DNA from: Caldilineaceae bacterium
Lineage (GTDB): Bacteria; Chloroflexota; Anaerolineae; Caldilineales; Caldilineaceae
Direction: 5' to 3'
DNA length: 64,000 nt
NCBI GenBank assembly: GCA_026645575.1
Contig: JAPKMW010000001.1
Location: forward strand, 248,001 to 312,000
Shown: in pieces, positions 25,363 to 34,518 of the stretch
How positions within the stretch are numbered: the stretch's first letter is position 1
Layout of the letters: each line of letters opens with the position of its first letter
The notes under the pieces: generated by a model
Told to the model about the DNA's origin: nothing
Database searches by the model: none
The model's input: only the letters and a program-made list of their open reading frames with translations
Made by a program: the position numbers and the translations under genes

Positions 25363-25459
25363 ACACTACAACGGATTTAGGTGGGAGCGGATTTTTGGTT
25401 CTCTGACGAAACGTTATCGGTAGCGGGAAATCCGCTGCCTCCCAAATCCGCTGTAGTGT
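25363..25459. repeat. Palindromic element with ACACTACAGCGGAT ends (copy 2, 97 bp)
   Basis: The left arm ACACTACAACGGATTTAGG pairs with the right arm (reverse complement ACACTACAGCGGATTTGGG). Pairing continues outward into the flanking GGGAA/TTCCC. It is the shortest copy and fills most of the gap between the StyA-like gene and the giant exported protein. Confidence 0.8.
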
Positions 25460-25511
25460 TCCCGTATGCTGCTCTTTTTCAACTCAATCAATGCAACAAG
25501 GAAAACTAACA

Positions 25512-28500
25512 ATGTTTTACGAACAAACAACACAACCACTTTCCCCGGCGCCGCAACGGTGGCGTTGGGGCTGGCAATGGCTGGTGGCGTTGACGCTGGT
25601 GGCGCTGGCAACCATGAGCGCGCTCTATCTGGCGCGGGCACAAGGGCGTCAATGTCGCGACGTTGACCTGACCACAATCTGCTACGACACTGAAGTTTCG
25701 CTCGAAGATCTTTTTCGCGGGCGTCCTGTTTTCCGCTATGAAGGGAATATTACCATCGCCCGCAAAGGACAAGCACCCTATTTGAAAGTAGTGCCAGTGC
25801 CGAACGCAAGTGGCGCCAATGTCGCACTGATCGTCCATGCGCGTGATGGGCAGCCGCATGGCAGCACGCCCTTTCCACTTTCGATTCTAGGGGGTCTACA
25901 GCCGATTGGTGACACCCCTGGTGCGCTGCCGTTGGTCCGGACGATCTCTGTCTTCGAGGCAGGCTGTCCATCAGACGCCAACCAAATTTCGGGTCATTTC
26001 AAGCTGGATAGCAACAATGCCAAGATTATTTTGCCTGCGCCGCCCGAATATAATAACGGTAGCGCGACAAGGCTCTGTCCCTTTTTCAAAGACAAACCGA
26101 TTGGCTTTGATCTGCAATTTCTCGAACGCTTTGGTCTCAACGGCTTTTTCAAGGATGAGAAGAAAGCCGAAAACCTGGCCGCGGCCACCTATGAGTTTGA
26201 TCTGACGGCGCGCAAGTTCAACTTTGTGTTGCCAATCAATCTCAATGTGGGGGAGATCGACAACGTTGCCACCCAGATTCTCGTGCGCGCCACCGTGGAT
26301 GACAAAGGCAAACTGAGCGCCAGCGTTGATGGCTTCAAACACTTCGATGGCGGCACGGGCTTGATCTGGGACATTTCGGGCATCACCCTCACCGGTCAAA
26401 ATGGCAACGTACCCGCTAGCTTCGAGGCCGCTTCGGTCAAGGTGCTGGGCGCCGACAACCCCAACGTGCCTTCCTTCGATCCTAACGATTCGACGCTGGT
26501 CTTCGAGTTTAGCAAGCTTACATATGCCGACCGCAAGTTTTCTATTGGTGGCGCTGAAGTGGCGATCCGCGATCTAAAATTTGGCGGCGCCTTCAAGATG
26601 ACGCAAAATCGGCTCGGCTTTATCGCCCAGACCATTGATGGCAAACCGGTGCAGTCGATCCAGATCCGCTCGAAATTGGTCTTTAACGATGCGCCCGATT
26701 CGGTCAAGCCCGAAGTTGTGATCCGGATTGGCAGCGTGCTGGTCAATGGTCAGCGCAAGCCGGTCTTCCAGGCTGGGTTGGGGGCGTTGACCACCGAAGT
26801 GGGCATCTTCAAAGCCAACTTGGTCAACGCCGTCTTTGTGGGCGATGCCGCCGAGAATTTCTGGGGCATTCGCGCCCAGTCGGCGGCACTGCAATGGCCC
26901 CCCTTTGCCGGTGGACGCACAGCAGCGGCGATCACCGATTTCAAGCTGGGCATAGACAACCGCAAGCAGTTGCAATTCGGCCTCGGTTCCGGTACCATCA
27001 ACTTGCCGGAGATGGAAAACAGCCTCTTCAAGGGCAGCTTTGGCGGCACGGTCGCCAAGGATGAGACCAAAAATCAGCTCCTCTTTACCCTCAACGGCAA
27101 CCTGAGCATCAAGCTGCCGGGTAACAGTGGCGCTGGTGTGGCCGCGGCCCTGATCATCCGGCATGGCGAAGGGGTGGCAACTAATGATCCCACCGGCGCC
27201 TTAGCCGCCGCCCGCGCCGCTGAACTGCGTGCCGCCAGCCCAAACAAGGTCTGCAAAAATGCGCTCGGTGTTGTCGTGCCTTGCCCCGGTGACGCCGCTC
27301 CCCCGAACCAGGATCGGCAATTTGAGCTAAAGCTGGTCGGTTTTGAAATTAAAGTGGCGGGCTTCAAATTTGGGGTAGTCAACCCGCGTGGGCTGGATGA
27401 TGGCGGCTTTGCCGTTGACCAGGCAACGCTCTCCTTGCCCGTGGGCTTGAACTTTGCCAACAGCAGCAGCGCCGGCATCACCGTGCAAGGCTTGGTGATC
27501 GACGGCAAGGGCAAAGTCACCCTGACCGGCGGCGCCATTGAGTTGCCCACCCTTGCCATCGGCGATCTCCAATTTGTCGGCCTCAAAGGTGGCTTTTTGC
27601 AATTGCCCAATGGTAGCCACGAATTTAGTGCGGGCGGCAAATTCCCCATGCCCGGGTTGGACACAGGGATTTCGGTCGAAATTAAGCTGCGCGCCAATCT
27701 GCAAACGGGCGATTTCACCGGCGCCGGCGCCACGGTCTTCTTCCAGGCCAGCCCGACCAAGGGGATCAAAATTGGCAGCACCGGCATGGAGTTGACCGGG
27801 CTGGGCGGCACCTTTGATGTCAACAACGGCACTGTGACCATTGGTGTGCAGATGAAAGCCTCAACCCTGGCCTTTATCCCGGTGATCAACCTGCCGATGG
27901 TAACAGCCGAAGGCAGCACGCAAGCGCAATTCAACCCCTTTAAGCTCAGTGTCAACGCCTCGATCAAGATCTTGATCTTCCAGTTGGCCCAGGCCAGCGT
28001 CCAGATCGGCCACCAGGCGGGCTTTAACAACGGCGATGGCGTCAACTTTACGGCTGGGGTCAATGGCGTGTTGATGAATGGCACGGTTGAGTTCCGCGCC
28101 GGCAAGATCACGGTGAACAACACCGTCACCACGGGCGTGGTCACCGAAGCGCAGATCAAGTTGGGCATCAAAGAAAAGACCTTTGGCTTCCTGCCCCGCA
28201 AAGATCTGACCCTGGCCGGTGTCACTGCCACCGGCGGTCTGTTCAACGATAAGCGCCCCAGCCCGGATCGGCTGGCCGGCGGTGTCAAGGCGGTGGTCGA
28301 AGTGATCGGCATCGATTTTGGCGTTTTCCTCGACTTTAGCAAAAGTGGCGCCGGTTTTATCTCCTTCACCAATCTGGACCAGATTGTGCGGGTGGGTGCG
28401 CCGACCCTGGCTGCGGCTCGTGCGGCGGCCCAGGTGCAAGCTGCCGGGAGCATGGGCGCCGGCCTCACCGTGACCAGTGAGGAGGGGCAGACCCTTCAGT

Positions 28501-29927
28501 TTACCAGCCGCGCCCTGAATCCCACCGAGATCGCGGCGGCTGGTCTGGTTCTCAGCGCCGCCCAAATCGATGGCAGCGAAAGTGTGCTGGAAGAGAGCTT
28601 TACCCGCACGGTCACCGAAACGACCAAACTGGCGCTGGGCATCTTCTATCCCGCCGGTGCGCCCCAGTTACGCATGCGCCTGCCCGATGGCACGGTGATC
28701 GACGAAAGCGTCAATACGGCCACGGCCAAGTTCAAGCGCACGCCCTATGAAGATGGCAGCGCCGACGCCATGTTTGTCCTGACCCCGGCCACCCCTGGCG
28801 ATTACACGGTGATCATCGACAACGCGCCGGCCGGCTATGAGGCCAACCTGCTCTATCTCGACCTCAAGCCGCAGGTGAACTTGACCAATGTCCAGTGCCA
28901 GGGTGCGCCGGTGGCTGGTGTAACCGTGAACTGCCCGAATGTCAATGGCAACCCCAGCAGTGTCAAGGTAGACTGGAACGCCAGCGATGTCGATACCCCC
29001 GGCGCCAGCGTCAGCGTTGGCTATGCCGTGGTGACGGAAACCGTGGCGGCAGCGGAAGTCAGCGAACTCAATCGCGATGCTGCCAACGCCAACGATTTTA
29101 TCCCGTTGGCCGATGGCCTGGCCTTGGGCGCCGGCAGCTTTACCTGGAACTTTGACCAACTGCAAAGCGGCAAATACAAGATCGGCGTGCAGGTGGATGA
29201 TGGCGTCAATGTCCCCGTGACAACCTATGCTGACCTGGTGATCACCGTGGTAGACAAGCGCGCTCCTGCCGTCCCCACCGGGCTGACCGCAATTCCGCAA
29301 GCAGGTGAACTGTTGATCAACTGGCAACAGAACAGCGAACAGGATCTGGCCGGTTATCTGATCGGCTTTGGGCTGGAAAATGACCCGAACAAGTTTGTCT
29401 ACACCCGCAACATGGGGCCAAAGGAGATCATCACCGGCACCAGCAACATTGTCGATGCCAAGCTCTGGGGCTTGACCGACAACACCACCATCTTCTACGG
29501 CCTGCGCGCCTATGATATCAGCGGCAACGTCTCCGACTGGACGCCGTTGCAGGCAGCCAAGCCGTGGGCGCTCGGCCCCAGCGGCTGGAACCCGGTCCCC
29601 AGCGGTGAAGGCAGCGGCGCCGTCGAAATTGCCTTTGATACGCCGTTGAAGCAGGAAACCCTCGACGGCGCGCTGACAGTGGTCGATGCCAGTGGCAATC
29701 CGGTGGCCGGTGAACTCTACCTAATCAGCGATTTCGACAGCACGGAGGTGGTAGGCGTCGGCTTCCAACCGAGTGCGGCCCTCACCGGCGATTTCGCCGC
29801 CACCCTGAAAGGCGGCGCCGCTGGTGTACAGGCGGTCGATGGCCGGACGATGAATGAGAGTTATGCCTGGAGTTTCACGCTGAAGGCCGCGGGGAGTACG
29901 GTTTTCTTACCGCTGGTCACCCGGTAA
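25512..29927 (+). CDS. Giant exported beta-rich protein with FN3 and Ig-like C-terminus
   Basis: 1,471 residues from ATG 25512 (AAGGA upstream); an in-frame ATG at 25491 is less likely. A transmembrane or signal segment (WLVALTLVALATMSALYLARAQG) is near residues 22-45. About 900 residues of repetitive beta structure follow, rich in lines such as KFNFVLPINLNVGEIDN and VNFTAGVNGVLMNGTVEFRAG, suggesting a beta-solenoid or elongated fibre. Near the C-terminus are an FN3-like domain (PAVPTGLTAIPQAGELLINW) and an SbsA-type Ig-like domain. The last residues STVFLPLVTR match the tail of other exported proteins here. It may be a surface adhesin or sheath protein; no enzyme motif was recognised. A copy of its last codons lies at 31220-31351. 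Confidence 0.82.
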   Translation: MFYEQTTQPLSPAPQRWRWGWQWLVALTLVALATMSALYLARAQGRQCRDVDLTTICYDTEVSLEDLFRGRPVFRYEGNITIARKGQAPYLKVVPVPNASGANVALIVHARDGQPHGSTPFPLSILGGLQPIGDTPGALPLVRTISVFEAGCPSDANQISGHFKLDSNNAKIILPAPPEYNNGSATRLCPFFKDKPIGFDLQFLERFGLNGFFKDEKKAENLAAATYEFDLTARKFNFVLPINLNVGEIDNVATQILVRATVDDKGKLSASVDGFKHFDGGTGLIWDISGITLTGQNGNVPASFEAASVKVLGADNPNVPSFDPNDSTLVFEFSKLTYADRKFSIGGAEVAIRDLKFGGAFKMTQNRLGFIAQTIDGKPVQSIQIRSKLVFNDAPDSVKPEVVIRIGSVLVNGQRKPVFQAGLGALTTEVGIFKANLVNAVFVGDAAENFWGIRAQSAALQWPPFAGGRTAAAITDFKLGIDNRKQLQFGLGSGTINLPEMENSLFKGSFGGTVAKDETKNQLLFTLNGNLSIKLPGNSGAGVAAALIIRHGEGVATNDPTGALAAARAAELRAASPNKVCKNALGVVVPCPGDAAPPNQDRQFELKLVGFEIKVAGFKFGVVNPRGLDDGGFAVDQATLSLPVGLNFANSSSAGITVQGLVIDGKGKVTLTGGAIELPTLAIGDLQFVGLKGGFLQLPNGSHEFSAGGKFPMPGLDTGISVEIKLRANLQTGDFTGAGATVFFQASPTKGIKIGSTGMELTGLGGTFDVNNGTVTIGVQMKASTLAFIPVINLPMVTAEGSTQAQFNPFKLSVNASIKILIFQLAQASVQIGHQAGFNNGDGVNFTAGVNGVLMNGTVEFRAGKITVNNTVTTGVVTEAQIKLGIKEKTFGFLPRKDLTLAGVTATGGLFNDKRPSPDRLAGGVKAVVEVIGIDFGVFLDFSKSGAGFISFTNLDQIVRVGAPTLAAARAAAQVQAAGSMGAGLTVTSEEGQTLQFTSRALNPTEIAAAGLVLSAAQIDGSESVLEESFTRTVTETTKLALGIFYPAGAPQLRMRLPDGTVIDESVNTATAKFKRTPYEDGSADAMFVLTPATPGDYTVIIDNAPAGYEANLLYLDLKPQVNLTNVQCQGAPVAGVTVNCPNVNGNPSSVKVDWNASDVDTPGASVSVGYAVVTETVAAAEVSELNRDAANANDFIPLADGLALGAGSFTWNFDQLQSGKYKIGVQVDDGVNVPVTTYADLVITVVDKRAPAVPTGLTAIPQAGELLINWQQNSEQDLAGYLIGFGLENDPNKFVYTRNMGPKEIITGTSNIVDAKLWGLTDNTTIFYGLRAYDISGNVSDWTPLQAAKPWALGPSGWNPVPSGEGSGAVEIAFDTPLKQETLDGALTVVDASGNPVAGELYLISDFDSTEVVGVGFQPSAALTGDFAATLKGGAAGVQAVDGRTMNESYAWSFTLKAAGSTVFLPLVTR

Positions 29928-29977
29928 CAATGACAGGACTTCGCCGTCAGCCTCAGCCGAACGGTGAGGGGGTGACA

Positions 29978-30014
29978 GGGTGACAAGGTGAGAAGGAGGA
30001 TCGCCTTGTCACCC
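29978..30014. terminator. Hairpin between convergent genes
   Basis: GGGTGACAAGG (29978-29988) pairs perfectly with CCTTGTCACCC (30004-30014), loop 15 bases. It lies between the stop at 29927 and the convergent Rpn gene ending at 30053. Related GGGTGACAAGGTGAG text recurs at about 31367-31382 after the duplicated tail. Confidence 0.55.
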
Positions 30015-30052
30015 CGTGACTTTCAAGGGTTAGGAGCAGAGAAAGGCAAAGT

Positions 30053-31108
30053 TTATACACTGCGTTCTGTTGGTAAACAGGTTTGCAAATGAACCTGGAA
30101 CTCCTCGACAGTGGCGGCTTGTAGTGCGTGATTGGTTAAGGCGGTCAAGGCGTCAACCGATGCGACTTGCGTCAGTTGCTCGACCAGTGGCGCGACACTT
30201 GCTTCGCTCAACTGGAAACGATGTTGGAGTAACTGGAGCAAGGTCTGACGTTGACCCTCAACTCTGCCTTCGGCCACGCCGGCCGCTTTGCCTTCGGCCA
30301 CGCCGACCGCTTTGCCTTGTTGAAAAATCTTTTTCCGTTCTTGTTCTAAGGCTGTTACCAACATGGTTTGTACCTCCTCTTTGGTCCGATAGACATGATC
30401 CAACTTCTCGTAGTCTTCGGGTGAGACTTTGCCATACAACGCCAATTGACGAAACCAGTTCAGAAAAAGCGAGACAGCCTGTTTATCGGGTTCATGTTCA
30501 TAGAGATTCAACAATTCTTGTTCGAGGAGGGCGATGTCATAATGACCCTCCGCCAAAAACAGGGTGGAAACGATGTTGCGAATCGTTAATAACTGTTCTT
30601 TGCTGTACGCTTTCTCATTGAGCAGCAGACATTGGAACGCAATGGCATACGCCCCCAACGATGGCTCGGCGGCGATTAAGTCGCTGAGTTGCATCGACGC
30701 TGTCCATTTACGTTGTCCATTATACAACACAATAGGGAAAATGGCCGGCAACTTTTTGATGCGTTTGTAGTTCGCCGTGTAATCCATGTAGAAGCTGAGG
30801 ATGTAGAACAACACCCGCAACACCATAAAACGATCCACTTTGGATTGAAATTCCAGCAAGATATAAATGTAGACCGTCTTCCGGCGCAATTTGATCTTGT
30901 AAATCAGATCACTTTCTGTGGCTTTGTAATGATCGGTCACAAACGATTTGTCGAGCGTCTCGCATTTGGAAAAGTCCAATTCCTTCACCCACGTCTCGGT
31001 GATAAAGGTCTCGATCAATTGCTGAAAGATTGTACGATTGGAAAATAACTTTTTGTAGCCCGCATCATGGATTTTCGGTTGTGTTGGCTTTACCGGTTTG
31101 CGTTTCAT
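30053..31108 (-). CDS. Rpn family PD-(D/E)XK nuclease / putative transposase (copy 2)
   Basis: 351 residues, clearly paralogous to the protein at 738-1667 (HDAGYKKLFSNRTIFQQLIETF; SDLIYKIK; YILLEFQSKVDRFMVL). Active-site residues E/D...ExQ are present, so nuclease activity is plausible. It is longer than copy 1 by a basic N-terminus (MKRKPVKPTQPK) and a C-terminal repeat GVAEGKAAGVAEGRVEG, a length-variable motif common in this family. It is bracketed by two copies of the tail of the giant exported gene (about 29780-29990 and 31220-31390). This suggests insertion by recombination or a local duplication. A TTTACA-17-TACAAT promoter lies upstream. Confidence 0.9.
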   Translation of the reverse strand: MKRKPVKPTQPKIHDAGYKKLFSNRTIFQQLIETFITETWVKELDFSKCETLDKSFVTDHYKATESDLIYKIKLRRKTVYIYILLEFQSKVDRFMVLRVLFYILSFYMDYTANYKRIKKLPAIFPIVLYNGQRKWTASMQLSDLIAAEPSLGAYAIAFQCLLLNEKAYSKEQLLTIRNIVSTLFLAEGHYDIALLEQELLNLYEHEPDKQAVSLFLNWFRQLALYGKVSPEDYEKLDHVYRTKEEVQTMLVTALEQERKKIFQQGKAVGVAEGKAAGVAEGRVEGQRQTLLQLLQHRFQLSEASVAPLVEQLTQVASVDALTALTNHALQAATVEEFQVHLQTCLPTERSV

Positions 31109-31156
31109 ACTGAATTTTAATGGTTGTTGTGTCAGATATCTAGTCTCTCTGATGCG

Positions 31157-31185
31157 ATTGTACTGGACAATCAGCGATCTGTAAA
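31157..31185 (-). promoter_or_regulatory. Promoter of the Rpn gene (copy 2)
   Basis: Minus strand -35 TTTACA (31185-31180), 17-base spacer, -10 TACAAT (31162-31157), about 48 bases before the ATG at 31108. Confidence 0.6.
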
Positions 31186-31219
31186 GTAGAACAGCGTCTT
31201 TTCAATCGACCTACCCCAC

Positions 31220-31351
31220 TGATTTACGCTTTTACCTTCACGCGCAAGGGCGCTACCGGTGTGCAGGCGGTCGATGGATGAGAGTTACGTGTGGAGTTTC
31301 ACGCTGAAGTCTGCAGGGAGTACGGTTTTCTTGCCGCTGGTTGCCCGGTAG
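31220..31351 (+). pseudogene. Duplicated 3' end of the giant exported protein gene
   Basis: The text from about 31250 to the TAG at 31349-31351 repeats the last codons of the gene ending at 29927, with about 90% identity by eye. It encodes ESYVWSFTLKSAGSTVFLPL followed by VAR and stop. An 11-base deletion after GTCGATGG shifts the frame relative to the parent. Similarity fades upstream of about 31240, and there is no start codon or 5' part. The downstream bases (caatgac..ggtgacaaggtgag) are also duplicated, so the copied block includes the intergenic hairpin region. It is a non-functional remnant. Confidence 0.85.
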
Positions 31352-31390
31352 CAATGACGGGGTGAGGGGTGACAAGGTGAGGATGGGGGA

Positions 31391-31735
31391 TTATAGTTGC
31401 AAGCGTTTACTCACAGCTTTTGCGATCTCTAAAACTGGCTGAAAAACGCGTGGCTTTGAAGGGGGAACGGGCAGCACGTAATCAAGCGAAAGATTGCGTG
31501 TTGCCAGGAATTGTGTTGTTGTTTCGACCAGTGCAGCAAAGGCGCTACGATCTGCTCGATATTTTAAGCGGTACAGCAGTTCACCAATTTCAGTGCGCTT
31601 TGTTTCAAACTGAGGTCGCCCATATTCGTCGTACCCTAAAAATTCGCTCTCAGGGTGTAAAAATCGAGAACATACCCTGCCGCCAGTTACCAGGAATCCT
31701 TCGCGGATTGATCACTGCTGCCACAAGTCCAACTC
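31391..31735 (-). pseudogene. Decayed ComF-like phosphoribosyltransferase
   Basis: On the minus strand the frame ending at the TAA 31393-31391 encodes LGYDEYGRPQFETKRTEIGE, LLYRLKYRADRS and LDYVLPVPPSKPRVFQPVLE, matching the N-terminal half of ComF-like phosphoribosyltransferases. The preceding block YVLDFYTLRANF is in a second frame and GNWRQG in a third, so at least two frameshifts interrupt it. The C-terminal PRPP-binding half is missing: the frame stops right where the duplicated exported-protein tail begins. It lies just downstream of the DUF104-like gene, so the two may once have formed an operon. Related intact proteins use PRPP, some in DNA uptake. Confidence 0.75.
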
Positions 31736-31753
31736 CATTGCTTGACTGGTATG

Positions 31754-32230
31754 TTATGCAGGGATCATTATACCATTGTCATCAAAGCTAAACGACGGGG
31801 GAAGCCCCGCCGCAACTAACAGCTCGTAACAGTGATCGAAGTCGTTCTTCGTCATCTGCTCTTGTTCAAGGCATTCAAGCCCAAATTGAAAGGCGGCGAT
31901 TTGTTCAGTGGTTATTCGTTCGCCATCGAGATGCAGAGCGGCTAGTTCCAACATTGCACAGAAATCACGCTGTGCAGGTTTACAGAGATACCAAAGCATT
32001 TTTAGATCGCTTTGTAAAATTTGTGGAAAAAGTTGCGCATCGTTGTTGATCACCCCATTCTCGGTGCGATCAAGGAGCAGGGCATACAAATTCATCAACC
32101 GCCGTTGGAAAGTGTTGTGCTGTTTGGGTAAAAGCAGTTGGATTTGAACTCGCGTGGACTCAGGCAAGGTCAACTGTTCAAGTGGTCGAAAAACCCCATG
32201 TTGATAGATAGCAGAAATTGTCGAATTCAT
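31754..32230 (-). CDS. DUF104/AF2212-type antitoxin-like protein
   Basis: 158 residues. The N-terminal 33 residues (ISAIYQHGVFRPLEQLTLPE) match the DUF104 (AF2212-like) fold found in short proteins annotated as antitoxins: a hydrophobic strand, GVFxPLExLxLPE, then a second strand. The remaining 120 residues are helical and not recognised (FDHCYELLVAAGLPPSFSFDD). A typical antitoxin is about 70 residues, so this is longer than usual. No intact PIN toxin follows; only the decayed ComF-like gene does. It could be an orphan regulator. The ribosome-binding site is weak. Confidence 0.7.
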   Translation of the reverse strand: MNSTISAIYQHGVFRPLEQLTLPESTRVQIQLLLPKQHNTFQRRLMNLYALLLDRTENGVINNDAQLFPQILQSDLKMLWYLCKPAQRDFCAMLELAALHLDGERITTEQIAAFQFGLECLEQEQMTKNDFDHCYELLVAAGLPPSFSFDDNGIMIPA

Positions 32231-32267
32231 GATTACTCTTTTGCACTACCGCAACCACCAGGCTACA

Positions 32268-32450
32268 TCACGCAAACGGCAAGCGCACTTTTCCATCTTG
32301 CGTACCCCTAAAACTGCTCAGTGAATACCATACTGGATTGACCGTGTCAATGTCTATATGGATGACCAGCAACGGCATCGGTCGTTGCCGGCTTTGGCTG
32401 CCGATTGGTTTGTGGCAGCGTTGGCAGCGGTAGAAACCCATTTCGCTCAC
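32268..32450 (-). CDS. Possible small zinc-ribbon-like protein overlapping the ATPase stop
   Basis: 60 residues. The start overlaps the stop of the upstream ATPase in an ATGA arrangement, which favours translational coupling. One C-x-x-C pair is seen (YRCQRCHKPIG) but no second pair, so a full zinc ribbon is not supported. The second half has less protein-like composition. Weakly supported. Confidence 0.3.
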   Translation of the reverse strand: MSEMGFYRCQRCHKPIGSQSRQRPMPLLVIHIDIDTVNPVWYSLSSFRGTQDGKVRLPFA

Positions 32451-34228
32451 CCCGGCAAACCAACAAATCCAAAGCGCCGCGCCAACCCATTGAACATCGC
32501 CAAATCACTGGTGAGGACGCCGGCTTCCTGCAAATGGGCTGCTGCTTCCGCCGTAAAGCCCTGTTTTGCAAAATACCACCGTGTCACAGCGGCGTAGGGT
32601 TTGTGTTGGGCAGCTTTCTCCGCCTGTTCTAGAAATGCCTGGGCAGCTTCGGCGTTGACAGGATCTTGGGTATATTTGCTTTGCACCAGCCAGAGGCCCT
32701 CACCGGTCCCGTCCGGCAAGGTGTATTCTGCCAGCAGATCGATCTCAAAGACCCGCCCCGTCTCGACAACGCCGCTGCGCCGTTCGATCTTGGTAAAGTG
32801 GGGCAAGGTCACCGGCCCATCCGTCTGAAAATAAAGCTTACCGTCCACCGTGCGCCCATCAAAAGCGCTCATGATGGCATAGAGATAGCCTTCGGCAAAA
32901 TGCCCGATCAGGTGGTTCATCTGGCCGCGCAGGCGGTTGTACTCGCGGCGCCAGTCCTTAATTGCCTCTTCGTGGAGCGCTTCTTCAATTTCTTGCCGGT
33001 AGTTATATTCAATATAGCGCCGCAACATGGGGTCGCTGAGACCTTGGAAGAGCGTCCAACCGATACGGTAGACCAGGTCGATCTGGTTTAACTTGACCAG
33101 CACATTGTTCACCTCTTCCAGCGAAACGCCGATCTGTTCGGCAATGCGTTTGGCATCAATGCGTTCACCCGGGTACTTTACGGCCCAGAACATTACCTTT
33201 TTGGTCAGTTGCGTGCCGTTCAGCAGATCTTTATACTTGATAAATTCTCGTGTATAGTGCTGCCAGAGCCGCCCCCCTTGATCGCTCAACTCATAAATCA
33301 GCACCTCTTCCAACGCATCCAGCGCCGGTAGCCGTTGAACAGCCGGGCAACGGCTGGTTAACAAACTTTCAATGCTGTAGGGATAACCACCGGTCAACTG
33401 CCAGACCGCTTCCGCAAGTTCCGCAGTGATGCCCTGGTTGTACTTCTCCCCTAGGCGGAAGACCAGTTCATAGCTATAGGGTTGCGTTAAGGGTTTGAGA
33501 TGAAAATAGTTGAAGCGACCGGAGAGCAGCCCACCCAACGCTTCTTCTTCCAACAGCGTGACCGCCGAGCCGGAGACCAGCAACGGCGCCCAACGGGTAT
33601 CAACCGCGCTTTGAAAACTGTCCGTGAGGTCATGGTGGACGTTTTGTACGGGGTCATGGACATTGGTCAATACCTGAAACTCATCGACGATGATCGCCGT
33701 CGGCATATTTTCCAGACGGGCGGTTCCTTTGGGAAACCCAATGACCCACTGGACTAAGCCATGGGGGATCGGTTCCGTGCGCACCGATTCATAGCGGTCA
33801 AAGAGAGCCAACGCCCGTGTATCATTGACCTGCTGGGCAAATTGCTGCAACCCGGCCACGTCAAGCCCCTGGGCAAAGAGGCTCGGTGTGCGATGATGAA
33901 AGGCCAGATAGCTGGTCATATAGCCAACAAAGTAGTCTCTGGCAAATTCATAGCTGCTGATTGGCTCTTTGCGGTCCAGATAGCGAGCAAAGGAGATGAA
34001 AACCGGCAACACCCGCTCCTGTTCCCAGTAGAGACGGTTAAAGAGCTTGACTAACAGGGCCGTTTTGCCGGTGCGCCGGCGGCCAATCAGCGCCCAACTG
34101 TTGCGCATGGGGTGCGGCACGTTGGCGCCCCATTGCCAAAAGAGGGCAAGCTCCTCCTGACGATCTACAAAGAGATCACCCACCAGGTCTTCGATTGGAT
34201 CGAGCCGTCCTGTCAATGCTTGTTGCAC
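32447..34228 (-). CDS. AAA/STAND ATPase with C-terminal PD-(D/E)XK nuclease-like segment
   Basis: 593 residues from a GTG at 34228, with GGGGGAG eight bases upstream. Walker A is GRRRTGKTA (about 49-57) and Walker B is TAIIVDEFQVL. The core resembles the archaeal-type ATPases (DUF234-linked) that pair an ATPase, a winged helix (ERIDAKRIAEQIGVSLEEVN) and a nuclease-like tail. The C-terminal segment VFEIDLLAEYTLPDG ... LWLVQSKYT fits the D ... Q-x-K pattern of Mrr-like PD-(D/E)XK nucleases. Function in defence, repair or mobile elements is possible but not shown. It stands alone apart from the small overlapping frame at its 3' end. Confidence 0.85.
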   Translation of the reverse strand: MQQALTGRLDPIEDLVGDLFVDRQEELALFWQWGANVPHPMRNSWALIGRRRTGKTALLVKLFNRLYWEQERVLPVFISFARYLDRKEPISSYEFARDYFVGYMTSYLAFHHRTPSLFAQGLDVAGLQQFAQQVNDTRALALFDRYESVRTEPIPHGLVQWVIGFPKGTARLENMPTAIIVDEFQVLTNVHDPVQNVHHDLTDSFQSAVDTRWAPLLVSGSAVTLLEEEALGGLLSGRFNYFHLKPLTQPYSYELVFRLGEKYNQGITAELAEAVWQLTGGYPYSIESLLTSRCPAVQRLPALDALEEVLIYELSDQGGRLWQHYTREFIKYKDLLNGTQLTKKVMFWAVKYPGERIDAKRIAEQIGVSLEEVNNVLVKLNQIDLVYRIGWTLFQGLSDPMLRRYIEYNYRQEIEEALHEEAIKDWRREYNRLRGQMNHLIGHFAEGYLYAIMSAFDGRTVDGKLYFQTDGPVTLPHFTKIERRSGVVETGRVFEIDLLAEYTLPDGTGEGLWLVQSKYTQDPVNAEAAQAFLEQAEKAAQHKPYAAVTRWYFAKQGFTAEAAAHLQEAGVLTSDLAMFNGLARRFGFVGLPG

Positions 34229-34518
34229 TATACTTGCTCCCCCCTTGCGCTAAACCCTCGCAATTTAGCACTCATTCTACCATAGGTTGCGCCACGGGTC
34301 TATGATAGAATGACGATCGGGAGTATTTGAGTTTTAGGGCGAGTTTTTTTCAGAACCGCGCCCAATGGGCACCCGGTTAGCCAGGGGCTGCATCCTGGGC
34401 GCTCACGCTTGCTGTTCCGAAGGGTTGTTTCTCCCTAAAATGGAAATGCACCCATGACGATCCGATCCTGAAAAAGCGGCATCCGATCGATAGAAAACCA
34501 GAAAGCAAGGCGGCAGTG
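34229..34518. other. Intergenic region between divergent genes
   Basis: 290 bases without a gene. It holds an imperfect inverted repeat around 34273-34309 (CATTCTACCATAG with CTATGATAGAATG). No convincing -35/-10 pair was found for the plus-strand gene. Nothing else was recognised. Confidence 0.4.

Noticed and set aside
27074..28468. 464-codon minus-strand frame
   Set aside because: Antisense shadow of the giant exported protein; Pro/Ser/Ala-rich translation with no recognisable domain and no ribosome-binding site.
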